The notes under the pieces: generated by a model | What the model saw: only the letters and a program-made list of their open reading frames with translations | The model's database searches: none | What the model was told of the DNA's origin: nothing | Shown here: piece after piece, positions 17,696 to 26,909 of the stretch | Position numbering within the stretch: position 1 is the stretch's first letter | How the letters are laid out: every line of letters starts with the position of its first letter | From: Flammeovirgaceae bacterium UBA6059 | GTDB lineage: Bacteria > Bacteroidota > Bacteroidia > Cytophagales > Cyclobacteriaceae | Assembly (NCBI GenBank): GCA_002435755.1 | Contig: DIYH01000035.1 | Coordinates: forward strand, 124,001 to 188,000 | DNA: 64,000 nucleotides | Direction: 5' to 3' | Program-made: the position numbers and the translations under genes

Positions 17696-19215
17696 CAATT
17701 GATTTTTCCTATGATAGTGGTGACAGATCGCTTGGGCAGTTTTACTGAGCTCGATCCAACTTTCATCAGATCCAAGCTGTTTTTCTCATCGGTTAGGTAG
17801 CCCGTTTCAGCCTGAAATCCTTTTGGAAAAGTGAGCTTATGAGCATCCTGATCGTAGTTGATCAATACCATCACCACTTTGTCCCCTTCTTTGAAGGCCG
17901 CTACAGCGATATTATCATTTTCAACAGCTGACTCAATTCGGGTCATCCCCGGAGTGACGAACCTGGAGAAGTTGCCAAAAGCCCACAGCAATTTGCTGTC
18001 CCTCACCTCCCCGTCATTTTTGATCTTGTCTCGATTGAAAAGATCGTTTTCGTCCCCAGTATCGAGATAGATCAATCCGTCTTTGTAGTCCCAGGTAGTT
18101 AGAGAAGTCCACCACTGCCAACTTCTAGCATTGGCAATGGTAAGATCAGCGTGGATCACTCTTGCCACATAAAGTGCTGTATTCATACCCAAATCACGTT
18201 TGTGACCACTCCCGATTTCTGGTGACTCCTCAAGGATACAAAACTCTGTTTGCCAATAACCAAGATCGTCAACTTCATCTAGTTTGGCTTTCAGCTTCAT
18301 CCTGGCATCCACCAATGTGTCTATCGGCCAAGTGGTAAAATAGCTGTGCCCTGTGATCACAGGCTCTACTTTGGGTAATGCCGTAAGGTCAAGCGTAGCG
18401 TCATTTCCAAAAAAAACATCTACCTGATCACCGCTCGATGCGTAATCGGTATAGAGATGTTTGATATCTCCTACCTCGCCTACTGCCAAGGTGGTATTGA
18501 GATTGCGTGTTTCAAGCTCATCTGCCAGGTATTTTGTAAGCAAGTAGATCTCTTCATTGGTTGCTGCCGTGCCTTCCTGGCCAGGATTTGACCAATCCCA
18601 CTGTGGTTCGTTGACAGGACTGAGGTAGTCGAACTCATAACCCTCATTGGCAAAATGCTCCAGCACATCAGCCGTAAATTTCGCATAGTCATCATAATGT
18701 CCGGGCTTAAGGTTAATCCGCTCATCCCCTTTGATGGAGTAAGCTCTCCCATTAATCGAATACTGGACAGGTGCCGTAAGTGTAAAGGCCAAGTACTTTT
18801 CGACTCCTCTCTTTTTGGCTGCCTCCAAAAACCATTGCTGCCCTACTTGTCGCGTCCAGTCGTAGGTGCCATCAGGATTTAGGAAGCATTCGGCTCTTCT
18901 CCACTCATTTTGTATATCTGAGCTATCACCTTGGTGCGCACTACCTGCTCCTATGTAGTACCTCCAAAGTGAAAGACCTATTCCCTTTGGGTTACCATCC
19001 TGATCCAACTCTTTACTGAATAGTAAGTCAGCGATGTATTCGCGCTTTTTCAAAGGCCAGTTTTTACCAACAAATTGCATCCTCCATGCATCTGAAGCTC
19101 CAAAGTGCTCGATTTTCTGATATTCCAGAGAGGCGTCTAGTGTAACTTCTTGAGCACCTACCGGAATGGACAGAAGATGTAGGACAATCAAATATATGGT
19201 GGTTTGGGCCTTCAT
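17695..19215 (-). CDS. Glycoside hydrolase family 30 enzyme, secreted (copy 2)
   Basis: This 506-aa protein has a Sec signal (cleavage after PVGAQ) and no lipobox, so it is probably periplasmic or exported. The GH30 (beta/alpha)8 barrel has the acid/base in SPVNEPQWDW (about residue 202) and the nucleophile in YWQTEFCIL (about 322). A C-terminal beta-domain ends in RSVTTIIGKI. The N-terminal GASDAWRMQ and the WRYYIGAGS and WWTSLTTWDYKDG motifs resemble endo-beta-1,6-galactanase-like GH30 enzymes. It is a tandem paralogue of the lipoprotein GH30 just upstream (7 nt gap). Beta-1,6-galactan (as in type II arabinogalactan) is my best substrate guess; other GH30 activities include beta-glucuronidase, xylanase and glucanase. 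Confidence 0.87.
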   Translation of the reverse strand: MKAQTTIYLIVLHLLSIPVGAQEVTLDASLEYQKIEHFGASDAWRMQFVGKNWPLKKREYIADLLFSKELDQDGNPKGIGLSLWRYYIGAGSAHQGDSSDIQNEWRRAECFLNPDGTYDWTRQVGQQWFLEAAKKRGVEKYLAFTLTAPVQYSINGRAYSIKGDERINLKPGHYDDYAKFTADVLEHFANEGYEFDYLSPVNEPQWDWSNPGQEGTAATNEEIYLLTKYLADELETRNLNTTLAVGEVGDIKHLYTDYASSGDQVDVFFGNDATLDLTALPKVEPVITGHSYFTTWPIDTLVDARMKLKAKLDEVDDLGYWQTEFCILEESPEIGSGHKRDLGMNTALYVARVIHADLTIANARSWQWWTSLTTWDYKDGLIYLDTGDENDLFNRDKIKNDGEVRDSKLLWAFGNFSRFVTPGMTRIESAVENDNIAVAAFKEGDKVVMVLINYDQDAHKLTFPKGFQAETGYLTDEKNSLDLMKVGSSSVKLPKRSVTTIIGKIN

Positions 19216-19222
19216 TAATAGC

Positions 19223-20857
19223 TCAGAGTTTTCCGACTAATGTCATTATCGATCGACCTCTGACTGTAATATCATCAGCAGATACTAGTGAAGGCTGGAG
19301 ATTGAAGGTTTGACTGGTAACGTAGGCATTGAACATATCGTCCTCGACCCTGAATCCATCATCTGTTCCGTAATTAAGAATTGGCACATCAATATTCTCC
19401 TGAGAATAATTGATCAGCACAATGACCAGCTCGTCTCTAGCCGCCGATAAGAATGAAGACACCATCAGATTTTCCGCCTCACGTTCTTCACTACCAAAAA
19501 GGTCATTCACCAGCTCAATTCTTTGATAGCCTGGTCTGACAAATCGGCTGAAGTTTCCAAATGACCATAGTAGCTTGGATTCCTCGAACTCACCCCCGGA
19601 ATTGGACCTGCCTTCACTATTGGGGTACCAATTGGTCAAGCCAAATCTGAACCTGTGATCGGCGAACTGCGCTCTGCTCATGGATGTCCACCAAGACCAG
19701 CCCGTCGCATTGGCCAAAGTAAAATCCCAATGTACGATCCTTGCAGCCCACAACGCGTAATCAATATCAATCAATTCTCCAGGTGCACCTTGCGATTGGT
19801 AGTCAGATCCTAGGATAGAGTATTCCGTTTGCCAAAACTCCAGTCCCAAGCTCTGATTCATGCTCAGCAATTCCTTTCTATGATTGACAGCCACATTTGG
19901 GTTACTATTTGACCAATAGCTATGTCCAGCCAAGTAGGGCACGACAGAGTTGAAATCACCCAAATACTCGTCGCTAGAACTGCTCCAAAATGTACTGGCT
20001 TGATCTGATGCGTTGGGAAAGTTGCTTTTGAATGCGTAGAGAGACTCAAGGTCTCCTGACTCGGGTAGTATGATCTTAGTGCTTACGCCATCCGCCTGGA
20101 ACTGCTGATCCATGGCCTGCACCAAGGTGAATGCCTCGGCATTAGAACATCGCGAACCTTCCTGGATAGCAGACCCTGGTTCAGCACTCCATTCATATTG
20201 AGGTTCATTAATTGGACTAATAAAATCCAGGCCTATATTCTGACTTTCATAGTACTGAGCGTACCCACTCAAATAAGCCGCGAAATCATCGTACTTGTCA
20301 GGCTGTAAGTTGTAGCCTCCCGTACCTGGTGTAATGAATGTATAACCATTCTTGGTCATGAAATATGGAGGAGAAGTGACCCAGCCTGTCAAATAATCCA
20401 CTCCGTATTCTTTGGCTTTATTGATAAACCACCGGGTTCCTTGCCCTTGTGACCAGTCCCAAGAACCATCCGGTAGTAGCGGACACTCCGTTTCTCTGAA
20501 CCAGGAACGGTCAGCAAAACCATTATCTGATTGATTGGCACTGCCTGCTCCAATATTTGTCCTCCACATGGATAGGCCGATACCCTTAGGTTTTCCTTGT
20601 TCGTCCAACTCCTGACTGAACAAGAGTTCGGCGATTTTCTCTCTTTGTGCGTCTGGCCAGTTCTCGCCTATCGTCTCGGCGGACCAACCATCAGATGCAC
20701 CGAAATGATGAACTGTCTGCTGTAGGTTGCCTAATTGGAGTGTAATACCCTGCTCCGGACTGATAAACCTTGGATCGTTTGGGTCGGTGGATTCATCTTC
20801 ACATGAAGCGAGAGCCACCATACCCAAAATAATACATAGTAAGAATGCGTTTCGCAT
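19223..20857 (-). CDS. Glycoside hydrolase family 30 lipoprotein (copy 1)
   Basis: This 544-aa protein has a lipoprotein signal (MVALASCED, Cys19) followed by acidic residues, which in Bacteroidota favours surface exposure. The GH30 acid/base is in SPINEPQYEW (about residue 215) and the nucleophile in FWQTEYSIL (about 343). The WRTNIGAGS and WSWWTSMSRAQFADH motifs mirror the neighbouring GH30 copy, so the two genes arose by tandem duplication and then separated by location: one lipid-anchored, one soluble. Being directly after SusD (6 nt gap), it is the likely surface endo-enzyme that cuts the polymer before import through SusC/SusD. Confidence 0.87.
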   Translation of the reverse strand: MRNAFLLCIILGMVALASCEDESTDPNDPRFISPEQGITLQLGNLQQTVHHFGASDGWSAETIGENWPDAQREKIAELLFSQELDEQGKPKGIGLSMWRTNIGAGSANQSDNGFADRSWFRETECPLLPDGSWDWSQGQGTRWFINKAKEYGVDYLTGWVTSPPYFMTKNGYTFITPGTGGYNLQPDKYDDFAAYLSGYAQYYESQNIGLDFISPINEPQYEWSAEPGSAIQEGSRCSNAEAFTLVQAMDQQFQADGVSTKIILPESGDLESLYAFKSNFPNASDQASTFWSSSSDEYLGDFNSVVPYLAGHSYWSNSNPNVAVNHRKELLSMNQSLGLEFWQTEYSILGSDYQSQGAPGELIDIDYALWAARIVHWDFTLANATGWSWWTSMSRAQFADHRFRFGLTNWYPNSEGRSNSGGEFEESKLLWSFGNFSRFVRPGYQRIELVNDLFGSEEREAENLMVSSFLSAARDELVIVLINYSQENIDVPILNYGTDDGFRVEDDMFNAYVTSQTFNLQPSLVSADDITVRGRSIMTLVGKL

Positions 20858-20863
20858 TACCTC

Positions 20864-22447
20864 TTAATAACCCGGGTTTTGTGTAATAACACCCTGGGAA
20901 AGAATAATCTCATTCGTGGGTATAGGCCACAGAAGATGTATGCCCGGATCAAAAGTGGAGCCTTTGGCCTGATCTTCTCCCAGGTTGGTCAATTCGAATT
21001 CATCAGTGTTTTCATTGAGGTTGTATTGCACAAACGATCCCTGAGGTCCGAAAACCTGATTGATACGAGGCTCACCATTTACTTTCTGCCTTCTAAGGTC
21101 GTATATTCTATGCTGCTCAAGCGCCAATTCAAGCCGTCTTTCCTTCCAAATCGCATCTCTCAACGCATCTCCTGATAATGAGGTATCTGTGGTCAGGTTT
21201 ACCCTATCTCTTACCATCTGGAGTTTGGCGATAGCTTCTGACTCATTTCCACTAAAGTAACTGGCCTCTGCGTACATGAGCAGTAGGTCTGCGTATCGCA
21301 TAAAAATATGATTCAAAGGAGTATTCCCCCATGCATGAGGTGCCCCTCTAAAGGCCTGTGGGATATAAAACTTACGATTGATCCTGCCTGACTTATTTCT
21401 ATCTGGTGCTGCATCAAACTCTGGTGCATCTGGGTCACCATAGACTGGCTCGCCATGTTTGATGATGGTATTTCGTAACCGAATTTCATCACCTTCTTCA
21501 AGAAATGCCTGCTCCAAATAACTAGCAGGGACACTCCAGTTCCAACCGCCATCCGCTCTGGAACCGGTGGTTACTCCGTAAGAACCTCCAAATCGAGTTG
21601 AACCTGTGTTCTGATCATCAGTTCTATACCGTATTTCAAAGATGACCTCTACACCATTAGGGTTTTCTACATTCCAGACATTGTCAAAGTTGGGTTCCAG
21701 CGCATATTCATTAGACAAAATCACATTGTTGGCCATGTCTGCAGCTTCGGCCCATTTCTCCCTAAAGAGATATACTTTAGCTAGGTAACCCTGAGCTGCT
21801 CCCTTGGTAGCTCTACCTAAGTCTGCCGGGCCATATTCACTTTTAAGCGGCAGCAGTTCTATGGCCTCCTCTAGATCCTGTTCTATCAAATCATACACTT
21901 CATCCGCAGAGCTTCTTTCTGTAGTAATGATCTCTGGAGACAGTAATTCATCGAATGTCATGATGATAGGAACACCTCCAAAGTTTTTTACAAGCTGAAA
22001 ATAGAAGAAGGCTCGAAGAAATTTGGTTTCTCCTATCAGTCTGGACTTTAATTCCTCATCCACCGTGGTAGCTTCTATTTCCTGTAGTATCACATTACAT
22101 CTCGTAATTCCACGGTAGTTGTAGTTCCAGAAATCCGCGAAATATGGAGAAGCCACGTCTACATTATTGTAATGAGCAATTGTAATGATGTCAGGTCTGG
22201 GTTGTTCGGTGTTTCCAGCCCAGCAGTCGTCTGAGGCCATATCCATGATTTGCCTGTAGAATACGATTTGCCACCAGCTATCTTGCTGTACACCTGCATA
22301 TGCTCCATTGACAAAGTTGAGCATGGATTCTTCATTGGAAAGTATTTCATCAAGTGTAGGCTGTGAGCGCAGGCGCTCATCCAACACATCGTCATTGCAT
22401 GAAAGAATGCTAAAAGCTAAAAAGCCAAGTAATATCTTAATCTTCAT
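20864..22447 (-). CDS. SusD/RagB family nutrient-binding outer membrane lipoprotein
   Basis: This 527-aa lipoprotein (lipobox AFSILSCND, Cys17) has the SusD fold: an N-terminal SusD-like region with LRSQPTLDEIL, helical TPR-like segments (ETKFLRAFFYFQLVKNFGGVP is the family hallmark), and a C-terminal RagB/SusD part ending in LWPIPTNEIILSQGVITQNPGY. It caps the TonB-dependent transporter SusC and binds the oligosaccharide at the cell surface. It follows the SusC gene by 11 nt and precedes the surface GH30. The final WPIP and QNPGY are standard for the family and show that the C-terminus is intact. Confidence 0.96.
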   Translation of the reverse strand: MKIKILLGFLAFSILSCNDDVLDERLRSQPTLDEILSNEESMLNFVNGAYAGVQQDSWWQIVFYRQIMDMASDDCWAGNTEQPRPDIITIAHYNNVDVASPYFADFWNYNYRGITRCNVILQEIEATTVDEELKSRLIGETKFLRAFFYFQLVKNFGGVPIIMTFDELLSPEIITTERSSADEVYDLIEQDLEEAIELLPLKSEYGPADLGRATKGAAQGYLAKVYLFREKWAEAADMANNVILSNEYALEPNFDNVWNVENPNGVEVIFEIRYRTDDQNTGSTRFGGSYGVTTGSRADGGWNWSVPASYLEQAFLEEGDEIRLRNTIIKHGEPVYGDPDAPEFDAAPDRNKSGRINRKFYIPQAFRGAPHAWGNTPLNHIFMRYADLLLMYAEASYFSGNESEAIAKLQMVRDRVNLTTDTSLSGDALRDAIWKERRLELALEQHRIYDLRRQKVNGEPRINQVFGPQGSFVQYNLNENTDEFELTNLGEDQAKGSTFDPGIHLLWPIPTNEIILSQGVITQNPGY

Positions 22448-22458
22448 CTTACTACAAT

Positions 22459-25400
22459 TTAAAATGTCATGTTCACTCCAAGTAAATAGGTCCTAGTCAA
22501 TGGATAGCGTCCAAAATCAAGTCCCATCCGTGCTATTATGCTGTTGTCAGCGTCGCTATTAGGATTGTCGATGGCATAGATCTCAGGGTCAAAACCGGTA
22601 TAATCTGTAAATGTCAGCAGGTTTTGTCCTGAGACATATACTCTTAGTTGAGAAGCAAAGGGCACTTCGAAAGTGTAGCCCAGTTGTATATTTTTGAGTC
22701 TTACAAAGGTGCCGTCTTCAATAAAATAGTCGGAGGATCTACCAAAGTTTCTATTCGGATCAATAGTGGTAAGCCGTGGAATAGTCGCTCCTGGATTCGA
22801 CTCTGTCCATACTTCATCAATGAGCCCCTCTCTGACATTTCTATTAGATTGACCGGATGTCAGGAACGTCTTAGTATAGTTGTAAACATCATTACCAAAA
22901 GAACCGTACCACTGCATGTTCATATCCCATTGTTTATAACCAAGATTAAGGTTTAAGCCGGCCACAAAGTCTGGGAATGGATTACCGATCGTTGTAAAAT
23001 CTTCCTCATCAATCCTACCATCTTCATTTTGGTCAACAAACTTCAGGTCCCCGGGCTGTGCATTGGGCTGTATAAGTGTTCCTTCATTTGTCGAGTGGCT
23101 GTTGATCTCCGTTTGGTTTTGGAATATTCCGTCGGTTTCATATCCATAGAATAATCCAACAGTTTGTCCTAATTCAGTGATCTTCAAAAAGCCGTTCCCA
23201 AACTCCGCACGCTGTTGGCCGAATAGTTGATCATTTCCGGGAGCCAACTCAACAACCTTACTTTCGTTCGTCGAGATGGTTGCAGCAGCCGAGAGCGTAA
23301 ACTCGGATATCTGTTTGTTGTAACCCAATGCTATATCCCATCCGTTAGACTCAAAGCTTCCTACATTTTGCCAAATAAGGCTTGGTGCACCCGTGAATAA
23401 TGGTAAACTGGTTTGGAAGAGCAAGTCTTTCGAAGTTCTTCTGTACCGTTCAATGTTGAAGGTTATTGAGTTATCAAGCACAGCACCTTCTAGACCTATA
23501 TTGATGTCCTCAATGGTTTCCCATCGTAGATTTTCGTTGGGTAGCTGATCTACATAGTTGGTTACAACAAGGTCCTTGTTTTCTCCTAGTATGAAGTCTC
23601 CATTGGTGACCAAAGTAACAAACGCTGATTCAGGAATATTTTGGTTACCCACCTGACCAAATCCGGCCTTCAATTTTAACGCGTCAAGAAATCCAACATT
23701 GAAAAAGCTCTCGTTGCTTAGATCCCAAGCACCAGAGAAGCTGTAGAAGTTCGCTCTACGATTACTTACAGGGAATCTCGATGAACCATCATTTCTAAAT
23801 GAGGCAAAAAAGAAAAACCGGTCGTCGTAATTATACCTTATCCTTGCAAGATATGATTCCAGAGCGTTAGCCGTCTCATTGCCACGCGCTCGATGTGAAT
23901 CACCTGCTGCTGCATTCAAAAACCTAAAGTTTTCACCTGTCAGCGGAACTTCGTTGTTGAAACCTTCTACAAAATTGGTTTGGTTCCTTTCAATCACATA
24001 GCCGAGCGTTGCGCCTACATTGTGTCTACCAAATTCTCTGTTGTACTGAATAAGATTGTTCCAAACATAATCTAAGCCGGTTGTTATTCGTGATCTAACA
24101 TCGGATATCTGGTTTTCTTCATTAACAGGAAAAATCAAGAATTGAGGTCTAAAAATGTCCCTTCGTGTCTGATCAAATGTTATTCCAAACCGAGATGAGA
24201 AGGAGAGATTATCTAAGATATCAACAGTAAGCTCCGTATTGGAAAACATGCTGTAAAAATGTGTTTTATCAAAAGCTCTGGCCACTGTAGCTGCTGGATT
24301 AGGCACAAGGTTGGCAGACCGCTGGTAGATACTAAATTCGTTTAGACCTTCCCGCTCATCAAAAGGTCGAAACACCTCGGTCAGCGGAGCTATACTTAGC
24401 GTATTCCAGAATACATCAGGGGTATTTTCCCAGTGCTCATACCTCGGACTAAAATCCTGCCGGATGAAGACCCTGTCACTTACATTAAAGTCAAGGTTAA
24501 ATCTACCGGTCAGTCGTTCCCAATATCCTTTGTCTAAATGGGATTCATCCCTGAAGTATGAAAGACTACTCATCGTGCTTAACTTATCGCTACCACCAGT
24601 GATCTGCAGAGAATAGTTTTGAACTGATGCTACATCACTATATACCTCATTCCACCAGTCTGTATCCGAATTAATTGTAGTTGGGTCAAACAAATCCGGC
24701 GCTCCATCTGCCGCCTGGCGAGCATTCATTACCCGGATGTATTCCGAAGCTCCTGCCATTCTGGGTTGTTCCAGCGTTTTCAATCCATAGGAAACGGTAC
24801 CCGTAATAGAAGTTTCACCTCCACCTCTTTTTGTACTTACCAGGATTACTCCGTTAGAACCTCGTGTACCGTAGATTGAGGTCGCAGAGCCATCTTTAAG
24901 GATTTGAATATTCTTGATATCCGCAGGATTCAAAAAGTTCAGATTGGAGCCCTCAGGCAAAGGCACTCCGTCCACCACTATCAATGGTTCAGATCCTTGG
25001 TTCGTCGTGATACCTCTAATTACGATGTTTGGTGGACTACCGGGACCTCCACCCCCTCCGAATACCTGGACCCCTGAAGCAAGCCCCTGGAATGCTTCAG
25101 CAACATTACCAACAGTCATTCTATTCAGGTCTTTCGCCTCAACAGTCGCAATGGCAGATGTTAACTCCTTCTTTCTGGCCGTACCGTAACCAATAACGAT
25201 GACTTCCTCTAGTGCCAGGTCATCAAAAACCATTGTTATTGTGCCAAGGTCTGCCGCTCCTGCATAGGGTATCTCCACTGTTTTGTAGCCGATAAAAGAA
25301 ACTGAAAGCGTTCCAGAAGACTTTTCTAACCTCAAACTGAAATTGCCATCTACATCGGATATGGTACCATTAGTGGTTCCCACCTCAAGAATGGTTGCTC

Positions 25401-25503
25401 CGGGAATAGGACCCTCGTCTGAAGTAACCTGGCCAGATACGATCTGGGCCAGGCAATATGAAGAAGTGAGGGTAAATGCTAAGAGTAAAAATAAACTTTT
25501 CAT
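22459..25503 (-). CDS. SusC/RagA family TonB-linked outer membrane transporter
   Basis: This 1014-aa protein has a signal peptide (SSYCLAQ), an N-terminal carboxypeptidase-regulatory-like domain (about 20-95, VSGQVTSDEGPIPGATI, DVDGNFSL), then the plug domain with EEVIVIGYGTARKKELTSAI, ITTNQGSEPLIVVDGVPLP and ILKDGSATSIYGTRGSNGVI. The remaining 750 residues form the 22-strand barrel, with a typical C-terminus ending in an aromatic residue (LGVNMTF). It imports oligosaccharides with TonB/ExbBD energy. It comes after two glycan-binding lipoproteins rather than before them, so SusC/SusD here are the third and fourth genes of the operon. Confidence 0.96.
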   Translation of the reverse strand: MKSLFLLLAFTLTSSYCLAQIVSGQVTSDEGPIPGATILEVGTTNGTISDVDGNFSLRLEKSSGTLSVSFIGYKTVEIPYAGAADLGTITMVFDDLALEEVIVIGYGTARKKELTSAIATVEAKDLNRMTVGNVAEAFQGLASGVQVFGGGGGPGSPPNIVIRGITTNQGSEPLIVVDGVPLPEGSNLNFLNPADIKNIQILKDGSATSIYGTRGSNGVILVSTKRGGGETSITGTVSYGLKTLEQPRMAGASEYIRVMNARQAADGAPDLFDPTTINSDTDWWNEVYSDVASVQNYSLQITGGSDKLSTMSSLSYFRDESHLDKGYWERLTGRFNLDFNVSDRVFIRQDFSPRYEHWENTPDVFWNTLSIAPLTEVFRPFDEREGLNEFSIYQRSANLVPNPAATVARAFDKTHFYSMFSNTELTVDILDNLSFSSRFGITFDQTRRDIFRPQFLIFPVNEENQISDVRSRITTGLDYVWNNLIQYNREFGRHNVGATLGYVIERNQTNFVEGFNNEVPLTGENFRFLNAAAGDSHRARGNETANALESYLARIRYNYDDRFFFFASFRNDGSSRFPVSNRRANFYSFSGAWDLSNESFFNVGFLDALKLKAGFGQVGNQNIPESAFVTLVTNGDFILGENKDLVVTNYVDQLPNENLRWETIEDINIGLEGAVLDNSITFNIERYRRTSKDLLFQTSLPLFTGAPSLIWQNVGSFESNGWDIALGYNKQISEFTLSAAATISTNESKVVELAPGNDQLFGQQRAEFGNGFLKITELGQTVGLFYGYETDGIFQNQTEINSHSTNEGTLIQPNAQPGDLKFVDQNEDGRIDEEDFTTIGNPFPDFVAGLNLNLGYKQWDMNMQWYGSFGNDVYNYTKTFLTSGQSNRNVREGLIDEVWTESNPGATIPRLTTIDPNRNFGRSSDYFIEDGTFVRLKNIQLGYTFEVPFASQLRVYVSGQNLLTFTDYTGFDPEIYAIDNPNSDADNSIIARMGLDFGRYPLTRTYLLGVNMTF

Positions 25504-25506
25504 GAA

Positions 25507-26895
25507 TCAGTTATTAGGAGTGATTTCAATACGATTTAGATGAGTATCGAAGGTTACATCGTAGGTACCATAGGCCTCTGGTCCGAAGGAATAGTTGTCG
25601 CCTCCATTGGGTACAGTTGCGTCGGGGCTGGAGCCGTTATCAAACCTCCAGAAAGGAGACCAGCCTTCAGTACTGGCTCCAAGTATGAAGCTCCCTCCCA
25701 AGCCTGACTGATCGGCAGATGCGTCGAACAATTCCAATGTTCCCGTGAACACGTAAGGATTGGCAGTATCTCTTGTTAACGCCTTACCGACAGCTGGATT
25801 CCAACAGCATATCGACTCGCCATTTATCAAAATACCATCAGATCCATGAAAAACGACAGTTTCGAAAAACTCATCCTCTGGAGTGTAAGGCTCCACAGTG
25901 TAGCTCATGTCACGAAAATCAACAGAGAGTTTAGTATAGCCTATGTTAGGCAATATGATTGGTGATACCGTAGCATCTGGCGCTACCATCATTACACCAT
26001 TTTGACTGGAGGCTCCAAAAGTTAATGGGGAGAACGATTCCTTTGATGGAAGAAGCCTTATTTCAGTGTTTTCTTGTGCGTTGTAATAGTACCCGACGAA
26101 TACTTTGCCAAGACTATCTTCATTGTCAAATGAATTCATTACGCGTGGCACACCCATCAAGTCAACCAAAAGCTCTTCATCGGAAGAGACATCAGCCAGA
26201 TACATTTTTTCAAAAGGCTCATAGGCCACAATAGTCACAGTCTCTTCAGCACTGTTGCCCCATTCGTCTTCGACAGTTATTTCAAAGTTGTACAGACCCT
26301 GCTGCTGAACGTTGAGATCCCTCGAATAACTATATGAATTGGCTCCAACCTGTATACTTTCACTAAAGCTCGGCCCAACTATCGTGAATGTAGCTATCCC
26401 TAGATTATCCGAGACAGATATCTCAAGGGTGGCATCAGTGCCATCACCCAGGAAAGCCACTCCCGCCTGTGTATTGTTGGAGATGACTGGCGCAGTTTCA
26501 TCCTGATTAAGCACGACTCGCTGGACACGCTCCATGATGACACCATTTACGTTAGTCGCTGTGATGAGGATATCGTGCGTAGATCCTACTGGTTCTGTAT
26601 TTGGAACACTGATCACATAAGATAATAAATGCTCCTCTGCTCCGGATAGCGATATGGTTTCTGTGAGATTCCACGGAGTATACACCACCTCCACACTTTG
26701 AAGACCTACAGGGTCGGTCAGCGTCGCTTCTAGCGTCAAATCTCCTCCTGGCAAACTGCTTATTGTCTCAGATGAAGTTGATATCAATGGTTCTGATACA
26801 GGAAACTGAAATTCATCATCTTCACACGCCGCTATGAGCAACATCAATAGTGAGCCAATGGCAATTAGATATTTACTGTTCTTTTTCATGATCAT
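25507..26895 (-). CDS. SusE/SusF-like surface glycan-binding lipoprotein (copy 2)
   Basis: This 462-aa lipoprotein (LMLLIAACEDDEF, Cys after the MKK signal; starts at 26895 or 26889 are both possible) has two N-terminal Ig/cadherin-like beta-sandwich modules (about 30-125 and 135-225, each with Thr-rich strands and ITATN or EDEWGN turns). The C-terminal half resembles SusE/SusF carbohydrate-binding domains (ILGASTEGWSPFWRFDNGSS, YGTYDVTFDTHLNRIEI). It is a tandem paralogue of the previous gene and lies 3 nt upstream of SusC. It most likely holds the polysaccharide at the cell surface. No catalytic residues are visible. Confidence 0.8.
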   Translation of the reverse strand: MIMKKNSKYLIAIGSLLMLLIAACEDDEFQFPVSEPLISTSSETISSLPGGDLTLEATLTDPVGLQSVEVVYTPWNLTETISLSGAEEHLLSYVISVPNTEPVGSTHDILITATNVNGVIMERVQRVVLNQDETAPVISNNTQAGVAFLGDGTDATLEISVSDNLGIATFTIVGPSFSESIQVGANSYSYSRDLNVQQQGLYNFEITVEDEWGNSAEETVTIVAYEPFEKMYLADVSSDEELLVDLMGVPRVMNSFDNEDSLGKVFVGYYYNAQENTEIRLLPSKESFSPLTFGASSQNGVMMVAPDATVSPIILPNIGYTKLSVDFRDMSYTVEPYTPEDEFFETVVFHGSDGILINGESICCWNPAVGKALTRDTANPYVFTGTLELFDASADQSGLGGSFILGASTEGWSPFWRFDNGSSPDATVPNGGDNYSFGPEAYGTYDVTFDTHLNRIEITPNN

Positions 26896-26909
26896 GCTAT
26901 TAGTTGGGG